Assembly: GCA_031292465.1 (NCBI GenBank)
Contig: JARLHB010000507.1
Coordinates: 1 to 15,464, forward strand
Length of the DNA: 15,464 nt
From: Ignavibacteriaceae bacterium
Lineage (GTDB): Bacteria > Bacteroidota > Ignavibacteria > Ignavibacteriales > Ignavibacteriaceae
Direction of reading: 5' to 3'
Within the stretch, counting starts at the first letter, position 1; every line of letters begins with the position of its first letter. The position numbers and the translations under genes are program-made. The notes beneath the pieces are model-generated. The model was not told the DNA's origin, did no database searches, and saw only the letters and a list, made by a program, of their open reading frames with translations. Below are positions 7,504 through 13,715 of the stretch, piece after piece.

Positions 7504-8535
7504 ATGAATACATATAATATTCCTTCCGGCAAAAGGGATTGGACATTTGCAAATGCTGATGGTTTTGGACTCGAAGGGTTTAGCGGAGCAATTGGTATGG
7601 GTTACAATAATTGGTTTAGTAGCTCATCAATTACACCAGACCAGTTACATAAAGTATTAATTAAATTTGCTGCAATTGATACTGCATATAATATCGTAAA
7701 TTCATCTGATCCAAACGTATCTTCGGCATACAGATATTTACGTCATGCAAGTTCAGCAGCTCAGGATCCTTCATTTGTTCCATTCATTATAAATCCTACA
7801 GCTGGTTATGCTTATCAGGATAGAAGATCTATCCCCTTTGCAGCTTATGATGAAGACAACAATAATCAGCGTCTGGACGTAGGTTTTCTCGAAAATAACG
7901 CAGCAGGAGCCAGGGTTGATGGTAAATATGACCCGCCATCAAATAATGATGGAATTGATAACGTTTCTTTAACAAAAGAATGGTTCTTTATTTTTGGCAC
8001 TAATTATAGTACATCTAATAATTCTGCACTCGCAACAGATATTCTCGACAATGAAACACCATTAATGTGGATTGGTACTCCAAACATGAGAGCTACCAAT
8101 TTATTTGCTGCAGGTGATGAATTTGAAATTGTTCCTAATTATGTCAATTCATTAAAGGATGAATTTACTTTTACAGCAACAGCTTCAACAAAGAGTACGG
8201 CTCTTGCAAAAACTGATATAAATGCAATAAATGTTTTCCCGAATCCTTATTATGGCGTGAATACCCAGGAAACGAGTAAATATGCAAGATTTGTAACTTT
8301 TAACCACTTACCGACTACAGCAACGATTAGAATATTTAATCTTGCAGGCATTTTGGTTAGAACTATAAATCATACAGATGGGACGCAGTTCCAACAATGG
8401 GATTTGAATAATGATTCTGGATTGCCGGTAGCAAGCGGTTTGTATATTGTTTATATCGATATGCCGACCATTGGTGCTACTAAAATACTTAAAACGGCAA
8501 TTATACAAGAACAACAATTCCCTGATCATTTTTAA
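7504..8535 (+). CDS. C-terminal part of the split surface protein, with T9SS type A-like sorting domain
   Basis: 343 codons from the first ATG after the TGA, in the same frame as the gene at 5290. The homologous region really begins at 7492. There is no signal peptide and no usable Shine-Dalgarno site before 7504, so independent expression or export is unlikely. The first two thirds continue the large beta-rich surface protein (RDWTFANADGFGLEGFSGAI; the VDGKYDPPSNNDGIDNVS loop; EWFFIFGTNYS; EFEIVPNYVNSLKDEFTF). From about residue 238 (976 in the joined protein) to the end is a T9SS-like C-terminal sorting domain with an immunoglobulin-like fold: INVFPNPYYGVN, FVTFNHLPTTATIRIFNLAG, LVRTINH, VASGLYIVYIDMP and a short basic tail. 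Such domains direct passage through T9SS and attachment to the surface, and are normally removed. The stop codon overlaps an ATG by one base, but the next gene most likely starts at 8562. Confidence 0.8.
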   Translation: MNTYNIPSGKRDWTFANADGFGLEGFSGAIGMGYNNWFSSSSITPDQLHKVLIKFAAIDTAYNIVNSSDPNVSSAYRYLRHASSAAQDPSFVPFIINPTAGYAYQDRRSIPFAAYDEDNNNQRLDVGFLENNAAGARVDGKYDPPSNNDGIDNVSLTKEWFFIFGTNYSTSNNSALATDILDNETPLMWIGTPNMRATNLFAAGDEFEIVPNYVNSLKDEFTFTATASTKSTALAKTDINAINVFPNPYYGVNTQETSKYARFVTFNHLPTTATIRIFNLAGILVRTINHTDGTQFQQWDLNNDSGLPVASGLYIVYIDMPTIGATKILKTAIIQEQQFPDHF

Positions 8536-8550
8536 TGAAGCAAAAAAATC

Positions 8551-8556
8551 AAGGAG
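8551..8556 (+). promoter_or_regulatory. Shine-Dalgarno site (AAGGAG) that decides the PorV-like start
   Basis: AAGGAG lies 5 nt before the ATG at 8562, whereas the ATG at 8535, inside TAATG, has no such site. It supports the 8562 start and translation as part of the operon. Confidence 0.75.
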
Positions 8557-8561
8557 TAAAA

Positions 8562-9617
8562 ATGAAAACATTTATAAATTTTTTAGTAATATTATCTGTC
8601 ATACTCCTCGGAGTTGACAGTGTCTTTGCGGGCGGGGGGACCAGGAATGGGACCGGAGGTGCAAATGAACTTGTAATACCAGTTGGCGCCAGAGGAATAG
8701 CTATAGGCGGCTCGGGTATTGCCACAGAAACCGGCCTGAGTGCATTGTTCTGGAACCCGGCAGGCGTTGCCGGAATGACAAATTCCGTAGCGGCTCAGTT
8801 TTCACATATGAACTATATTGCAGATATAGGTGTTGAATACGGAGCAGTAGGAATTAACTTTGAAGGATTTGGCGTTATTGCATTAGATGTAAAGTCTTTA
8901 AATATAGGCGATATACCTATTACAACTAATGACCAGCCTGATGGTACGGGCCAGAATTTTTCACCTCAATTTTTAGTCGCGGGTGTATCTTATGCTAAAG
9001 CACTTACAGACCGCATATCAATTGGTTTAACTTTCCATTATATATCGGAAACTATTGCCCAGGTTAGCGCCAGTGGCGTTGCTGTTAACGCAGGCGTTCA
9101 GTATAAAGACCTTGGTGATATAACCGGATTGAATTTTGGATTGGTTATAAAAAATATCGGCCCCCAGATGACTTATGGCGGCCCTGGTATGTTAGTGAAA
9201 GCATCTCCTATAGGCTCAACTTCTACGCCTACCGATGCTTTTCTCAGATCGCCAAGCTTTTATTCAATAAGTGCCGCTTCATTTGATTTACCATCATCAA
9301 TTGATATAGGCTTAGGTTATGCCCCGGTTATTGATGATATAAATTCACTGCAATTTTCCGGCACATTTGAGAATAATAACTTCTCAGGCGATTTATACAA
9401 TCTTGGCGCTGAATATGGATATAACAAAATGTTCTTTGTAAGAGCTGGTTATGCCATTTCTCCTAAAAACCAGGATCCTAATTATATCTATGGTTTTACG
9501 GCTGGTGCCGGAATTAACTATGATTTAGGCGGGATTGCATTGAGAGTTGATTATGCATATAGAGGTGTTAAATACTTCGATGCTAATCATGTGTTCGAGG
9601 TTTCTTTAGGATTCTAA
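8562..9617 (+). CDS. PorV/PorQ family outer-membrane beta-barrel protein
   Basis: 351 residues from ATG 8562; an in-frame ATG at 8535 would add nine polar residues in front of the signal peptide and is not preferred. Residues 1-24 (MKTFINFLVILSVILLGVDS, then VFA) are a signal peptide. The mature start, GARGIAIGGSGIATETGLSALFWNPAGVAG, is the hallmark of the PorV/PorQ family, related to FadL-like barrels. Strands such as FGVIALDVKSLNIGDIPITT, GVSYAKALTDRISIGLTFHY and YDLGGIALRVDYAYRGV follow, and the protein ends FEVSLGF with the terminal phenylalanine usual for outer-membrane barrels. In Porphyromonas, PorV receives T9SS cargo from the translocon and hands it to the surface attachment complex; a similar role for the cargo encoded just upstream is inferred from gene order. 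It is the last gene of the operon, closed by the terminator at 9663. Confidence 0.9.
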   Translation: MKTFINFLVILSVILLGVDSVFAGGGTRNGTGGANELVIPVGARGIAIGGSGIATETGLSALFWNPAGVAGMTNSVAAQFSHMNYIADIGVEYGAVGINFEGFGVIALDVKSLNIGDIPITTNDQPDGTGQNFSPQFLVAGVSYAKALTDRISIGLTFHYISETIAQVSASGVAVNAGVQYKDLGDITGLNFGLVIKNIGPQMTYGGPGMLVKASPIGSTSTPTDAFLRSPSFYSISAASFDLPSSIDIGLGYAPVIDDINSLQFSGTFENNNFSGDLYNLGAEYGYNKMFFVRAGYAISPKNQDPNYIYGFTAGAGINYDLGGIALRVDYAYRGVKYFDANHVFEVSLGF

Positions 9618-9625
9618 TTTAGCTT

Positions 9626-9644
9626 TTAACTTCGAAAAAGTTAA
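9626..9644 (+). repeat. Small inverted repeat after the PorV-like gene
   Basis: TTAACTT and AAGTTAA (7-bp arms) flank a CGAAA loop, 9 bp after the PorV-like stop. It may form a weak 3' hairpin ahead of the strong terminator at 9663, but its AT-rich stem makes a function uncertain. Confidence 0.4.
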
Positions 9645-9662
9645 TTGTTAAGTTATAATATT

Positions 9663-9697
9663 AAATCCGTCCCGATAATATCGGGACGGATTTTTTT
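9663..9697 (+). terminator. Rho-independent terminator of the receptor/cargo/PorV operon
   Basis: A perfect 14-bp stem (AAATCCGTCCCGAT against ATCGGGACGGATTT) with an AAT loop runs into a seven-T run. It lies 46 bp after the PorV-like stop codon and clearly separates this operon from the gene at 9800. Confidence 0.95.
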
Positions 9698-9771
9698 ATG
9701 ATTTGTCTTACCTTAAATATGAATTTTTTATTTTAGAGATGTCTGTTTTATTCTGTAAATTTTATAGAATG

Positions 9772-9777
9772 TATAAT
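9772..9777 (+). promoter_or_regulatory. Possible -10 element (TATAAT) for the gene at 9800
   Basis: An exact TATAAT lies 22 bp before the GTG start and downstream of the operon terminator, where a new promoter is expected. No TTGACA-like -35 is visible at the usual distance, and the region is AT-rich. Confidence 0.3.
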
Positions 9778-9799
9778 CGAATTTAAGAAGACTGATAAA

Positions 9800-10447
9800 G
9801 TGAAATTAATTATAAAAAGAAATGTATCTGCATTTATTATTTCAATATTAATTCTAAGCAGCAATTATGCTCAAAACATAAATCCATTTTCAATAGTTGG
9901 GAACTGGGAGTCTGTTAGTAATGAAAACAATCGTATGCGGATAATAAGGTTTGAATCAGACAGTACATTTTATGCACAAACAGCTTTAAGTGCAGAATAT
10001 TCGTATATCATAGTCGGAAACAAGATGATAGCTGAGTTATTACATTCAACAAAACATATTATTGACACTACAGACGTTGTTATTAAGAAAGATACATTGA
10101 TAAGCACGTTAAGAAGAAATGGCAATGATGAAGTAACCACTATGGTGAAAATACCCGACGGCCTATCAGATACGGCAGGAATTGCAGGAAACTATAAATG
10201 GAGGTATCCGAATGCACATACAGCTTTTTCAAAATTTACTAAAGAAGGATCCTGGATATTTCGTCTTCCTATAGAAACGATTAAGGGCAGTTATAAAATA
10301 TCATCTGATTATTTGACAATTACTTATGCGGGTATGCAGCCCGAAAATATGAAATGTTGGGTAAGTGATAAAGTGCTTATACTTACAGATGAAAAAACAG
10401 GTAAAGAAGATTTATATAGGAAAGTAGACTATTTTATCAAGGATTAA
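9800..10447 (+). CDS. Secreted protein with two lipocalin-like repeats, unknown function
   Basis: 215 residues beginning at GTG 9800; the signal peptide (residues 1-24, cleavage after NYA) begins directly there, and AAGAAG about 8 nt upstream is the best available ribosome site. The mature part appears to hold two repeats: IVGNWESVSNENNRMRIIRF with SDSTFYAQ (about 32-65), and GIAGNYKWRYPN with FTKEGSWIF, GSYKISSDYLTITYAG and VLILTDEKTG (about 127-205). The GNW/GNY opening, the 'F..dGt..' strand and the 'Y.i..d.l.i' strand recall lipocalin-like/DUF families of small secreted beta-barrels in Bacteroidota. There is no lipobox and no catalytic motif, and the ligand is unknown. It sits after the operon terminator and converges on the phosphoenolpyruvate carboxylase gene, so it is probably a single-gene transcript. 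Confidence 0.75.
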   Translation: MKLIIKRNVSAFIISILILSSNYAQNINPFSIVGNWESVSNENNRMRIIRFESDSTFYAQTALSAEYSYIIVGNKMIAELLHSTKHIIDTTDVVIKKDTLISTLRRNGNDEVTTMVKIPDGLSDTAGIAGNYKWRYPNAHTAFSKFTKEGSWIFRLPIETIKGSYKISSDYLTITYAGMQPENMKCWVSDKVLILTDEKTGKEDLYRKVDYFIKD

Positions 10448-10529
10448 AAATAGTTCAAGCCTTTTGCATTAGTTATTAAATCACGTTACGTAAAATCAAT
10501 TTATTCTAAAGTAAATTGGTACTATAAGT

Positions 10530-10548
10530 GGCGAAACAGCGTTTCGCC
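10530..10548. repeat. Palindrome between convergent genes
   Basis: GGCGAAAC and GTTTCGCC form a perfect 8-bp stem with an AGC loop, extended by G-T wobbles. It lies between the ends of the lipocalin-like gene and the phosphoenolpyruvate carboxylase gene. No T-run follows on either strand, so it is not a standard intrinsic terminator; it could stabilise 3' ends or be one copy of a dispersed repeat. Confidence 0.55.
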
Positions 10549-10556
10549 GTACAATA

Positions 10557-13367
10557 TCATCCAGTATTTCTTACGCCGGCAGCAATTCCATTAACTGTTG
10601 AGCGAAGCAGCATCAGAAGCAATTCTTTTTGAGATTTGGATAGATTATTCTTCCTAAACTGCTTTATGAATTTAATTTGTATAAAACTTATAGGGTCAAT
10701 ATAAGGATTGCGAAGCGACAAAGACCTTTGGAGCGATTTATCATTGTCCAGCAGGTTTTCTCCGCCGGTAATATCAAGCACAGTCCGGCAGGAAAGTTCA
10801 TACTCACTATTAATCATTTCAAATATTGCTTGCCCTTTTTTCAAATCAGGGTGTAATGAAAGGTACTCTCTGCCAATAACCATGTCGGTTTTCATCAGGA
10901 CCATTTCAATATTTGAAACAAGTACCTGAAAAAACTCCCATTCATTATACATTTTCTTGATATGATCACGGGTAGCAGTATTGTTTTCAATACATTTACT
11001 TATGGCAGAACCAAACCCATACCAGCCGGAAATAGTCTGCCGGTTTTGAGTCCATGCAAATACCCATGGAATTGCCCTCAAATTCCTTAAATCTTTGCTC
11101 TTGTTTCTGGAAGCTGGCCTGGAGCCTATTTCGATATGTTCAATTATATCAATTGGGGTTATATTCCGGAAATAATCATAGAAATCCGGATGGTTTATAA
11201 GTTCCCTGTAAGCAGAAAGTGCATTGAATGAAATGCTTTCAAATAAGTCCTTATAAATCTCAAACTTATCATTTGTTTGCTTTATTTTAGACCCCGCCGT
11301 AGTGCTTAAAACAGCGGATGCCATTAATTCGAGATTATTCCCCGCAATTTCCGGGATCAAATATTTTGAGGAAATCATTTCCCCCTGTTCAGTTATCTTA
11401 ATTTTACCATCAATCGTACCGCTTGGCTGAGCAAGAATAGATTTATTAACAGGCCCGCCGCCTCTTGAAATGCTGCCGCCCCTGCCGTGAAATAAAACTA
11501 ATTCAATATTACGTTTTTCGCACAGTCGCTTTAAATATTTTTGGGCTGTGTATAATTTGTAATTTGAAGTTACAATACCCCCGTCTTTATTACTATCGGA
11601 ATAGCCAAGCATAATTTTCTGAACATTTCCGCGCAGTTTTAAATGTTGTGAATAAGCGGGATTATCAAAAAGTTCCTGCATTACTAGATGTGCTTTTTGA
11701 AGATCATCAATAGTTTCAAACAATGGTAATATGTCAAAGTTGGAATAAAGCAATTTCATACCGGCTGTATTTAGAAGCCCGGCTTCTTTTGCCAGCAGTA
11801 AAGCTGTAAGAACATCACTTGTAGCTGAACAGTTACTAATGATATAATCATTGCAGGCATTCGGAGCAATATTTTCTTTGCCCCATTTTATAATCCCAAA
11901 CTCATTTATTGTCTGCACCGTTTGTGCGCTTAAGCTGCTGTAATTATTTTTAAGGGGCCGGGGGCTTAGTATTTCATCGGTCAGTATTTTTATCTTGTCG
12001 GTTTCGTTTAATGAACTGAAATTATCATAAAATTCGTCATAGCTTAATATCTCGCAAATTGCAGCAAATAAAAGTGAGGCATTCTGGCGTATATCTAACG
12101 AAGCTAATCTAAAACCGAAAGTTTTAACCTTATATATTACCGGTAAGAGATTAGATTCGGCAATTGCCTTGCCTTTATTCTCCACCAGGCTGTTGTAAAT
12201 TATATTTAGATCATCTAAAAATTCAAATGAATTCTTGTAGCCGGAATTATTTTGCCCGGAGCTATGTTCCGGGCTCCTCTTTGCTTCTTCTAATTTGCGG
12301 CCTATAAGCATTAGTTTTGTACGGTAAACTTCAGAAGGGTCGCGGGGTATTTTATCTTCATTATTCTCACCCAGAATTGCTCTGTCGGCTACTATCGACC
12401 TGGTTAACGCCTTGCTGACAGGGACAACGTTCAGTGAAGAACTTAAAGAGGTATGTAGCAGTTCCAAATCAGCCTGGTAAAGGCCTATAATCTGCCTTTT
12501 GTTATTTGTTAAGGTATCTTTTGTAATATCCACAGTAACAAAAGGATGGCCATCCCGGTCGCCGCCTATCCATGAACCGAATTTAAATATAGCCGGGATA
12601 TAATCATTTATATCGTAATAAGTTTGCAGCTTTTTATTTAATGTCTGGTAAAAATGAGGCATTAGATCATACAGTACTTCTCTAAAAAAGAATAATCCAT
12701 GCTGAATTTCATCTTTTACTGTCACTTTGTGAAAACGCACTTCATTTGACTGCCATAAAAGAGTAATTTCTGTTTGCAGTTGAAGCTGCAAATCATCAAA
12801 TTCATCCTTAGTATTTGTAAGGAACTCTTTAGTAAGCAGTATACGGCTTATTTTTAAAATCTTTCTTAATATCGTTTGCCTGGTTGCTTCGGTAGGATGA
12901 GCCGTAAATACAGGTGTAATTTCAATTTGATTAAGAATCCTCTTTAAGTTTTTCCGGCTTATGTTTTCTTCTTTTAATTGTAACAAGACATTTGCAAAAG
13001 TTCCTGCTTCAGGCGGTTTATTCTTTACGGCATTTTCTCTTTGAATTCTTATTCTATGCACTTCATCAGCGGCATTAACAAGAATAAAGTAAATTGAAAA
13101 TGCTTTTACTACCTTTGTAGCTTTTCCAATACTAAGGGAATTGATAACCTTTATAATTTCTTCTCTGATTAAATGGTTATTCTCAGATTGCTGGTCGGCT
13201 CTTAGCTGTTTTGTTAAGGAACGCAGCTTTTCAACTGTTTCATATACGCTATATCCCGCCTGCTCCTTTAAGACATTGCCAAGTATTATTCCTAATTCTT
13301 TAATGTCTTTTTTTAAAGGTGCATCCTGTATAGAATCTTCAAGGCCGTTTAAAGATTTTTTACTCAT
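10557..13367 (-). CDS. ppc: Phosphoenolpyruvate carboxylase
   Basis: 936 residues, the usual bacterial length, so the gene is complete. The cytosolic enzyme joins phosphoenolpyruvate and bicarbonate to give oxaloacetate and phosphate, refilling the TCA cycle. Catalytic and family motifs appear in order: FTAHPTEATRQT (155-165, catalytic His157), GSWIGGDRDGHPF (264-276), FGFRLASLDIRQN (417-429), LGYSDSNKDGG (587-597), FHGRGGSISRGGG (626-638, the flexible glycine-rich loop), GSRPASR (748-754), IPWVFAWTQNR (766-776) and the C-terminal NGIAAGVRNTG. The arginine of the GRGGS loop and the asparagine of the RNTG terminus correspond to residues that bind the inhibitor aspartate in the E. coli enzyme, so aspartate feedback is plausible. 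The ATG at 13367 has only a weak GAGAA upstream. The gene is alone on its strand, ends in TGA and converges on the gene at 9800. Confidence 0.98.
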   Translation of the reverse strand: MSKKSLNGLEDSIQDAPLKKDIKELGIILGNVLKEQAGYSVYETVEKLRSLTKQLRADQQSENNHLIREEIIKVINSLSIGKATKVVKAFSIYFILVNAADEVHRIRIQRENAVKNKPPEAGTFANVLLQLKEENISRKNLKRILNQIEITPVFTAHPTEATRQTILRKILKISRILLTKEFLTNTKDEFDDLQLQLQTEITLLWQSNEVRFHKVTVKDEIQHGLFFFREVLYDLMPHFYQTLNKKLQTYYDINDYIPAIFKFGSWIGGDRDGHPFVTVDITKDTLTNNKRQIIGLYQADLELLHTSLSSSLNVVPVSKALTRSIVADRAILGENNEDKIPRDPSEVYRTKLMLIGRKLEEAKRSPEHSSGQNNSGYKNSFEFLDDLNIIYNSLVENKGKAIAESNLLPVIYKVKTFGFRLASLDIRQNASLLFAAICEILSYDEFYDNFSSLNETDKIKILTDEILSPRPLKNNYSSLSAQTVQTINEFGIIKWGKENIAPNACNDYIISNCSATSDVLTALLLAKEAGLLNTAGMKLLYSNFDILPLFETIDDLQKAHLVMQELFDNPAYSQHLKLRGNVQKIMLGYSDSNKDGGIVTSNYKLYTAQKYLKRLCEKRNIELVLFHGRGGSISRGGGPVNKSILAQPSGTIDGKIKITEQGEMISSKYLIPEIAGNNLELMASAVLSTTAGSKIKQTNDKFEIYKDLFESISFNALSAYRELINHPDFYDYFRNITPIDIIEHIEIGSRPASRNKSKDLRNLRAIPWVFAWTQNRQTISGWYGFGSAISKCIENNTATRDHIKKMYNEWEFFQVLVSNIEMVLMKTDMVIGREYLSLHPDLKKGQAIFEMINSEYELSCRTVLDITGGENLLDNDKSLQRSLSLRNPYIDPISFIQIKFIKQFRKNNLSKSQKELLLMLLRSTVNGIAAGVRNTG

Positions 13368-13390
13368 ATCGATTCTCAGTTTTTATTGCT

Positions 13391-13396
13391 ATTATA
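13391..13396 (-). promoter_or_regulatory. Possible -10 element (TATAAT) for ppc
   Basis: Read on the minus strand this is TATAAT, 23 bp upstream of the ppc start. No good -35 is seen at 16-18 bp. One copy of the 11-bp direct repeat lies 12 bp further upstream. Confidence 0.3.
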
Positions 13397-13408
13397 ATAC
13401 GAAAATAT

Positions 13409-13457
13409 TGTCAGGTAATTAGTGATCTGCTTTGATTAGGCTGTGCTGTCAGGTAAT
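13409..13457. repeat. 11-bp direct repeat TGTCAGGTAAT upstream of ppc
   Basis: Exact copies of TGTCAGGTAAT lie at 13409-13419 and 13447-13457, 38 bp start to start, just upstream of the possible ppc -10 element. Paired sites of this kind can be regulator binding sites, but two copies alone do not prove it. Confidence 0.5.
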
Positions 13458-13521
13458 AATTGCTATGTAAGTTGATTCTAAGCAAAAATATTTGTTGGTA
13501 GAAATAATAAATATCATACGT

Positions 13522-13548
13522 CCGGTTATTTATATTTATAATAATCGG
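13522..13548. repeat. Imperfect inverted repeat in the ppc/amidase spacer
   Basis: CCGGTTATT (13522-13530) and AATAATCGG (13540-13548) pair over 9 positions with one G-T wobble around a 9-nt AT-only loop. It could be an operator or an untranslated-region hairpin; no partner is identified. Confidence 0.35.
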
Positions 13549-13715
13549 CCCTATTGCCATACCCCTTAGTGTTGGTATATTAATGCAGAAAATTTAAAAT
13601 AAATAAGCAAAATGGCAGGTTTAAACTTATTCCTTTATTTATATGTCGAATTCAAATATTTAAAATCATAAATTTAGTTTTACGATATTTTATTTGTAAT
13701 ATTTTAAGGCTGGGC

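Larger units (their letters stand above)
13368..13715. other. Divergent intergenic region between ppc and the amidase lipoprotein
   Basis: 348 bp, AT-rich, with no credible gene. On the minus strand a TATAAT (13391-13396) lies 23 bp before the ppc ATG. An 11-bp direct repeat (13409-13419 and 13447-13457) and an imperfect inverted repeat (13522-13548) are the only structures noticed. AAGG at 13706-13709 is the ribosome binding site of the rightward gene. Promoters for both flanking genes are expected here. Confidence 0.6.

Noticed and set aside
7489..7504. Frameshift between two separate genes
   Set aside because: 5290 and 7504 are in the same frame; removing only the TGA restores one continuous protein.
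7489..7545. Selenocysteine insertion at the TGA
   Set aside because: No convincing SECIS-like hairpin directly follows the TGA, and the sequence context suggests glycine rather than cysteine.
8535..8561. Start of the PorV-like gene at the ATG overlapping the previous stop
   Set aside because: It would put nine polar residues before the signal peptide; AAGGAG favours 8562.
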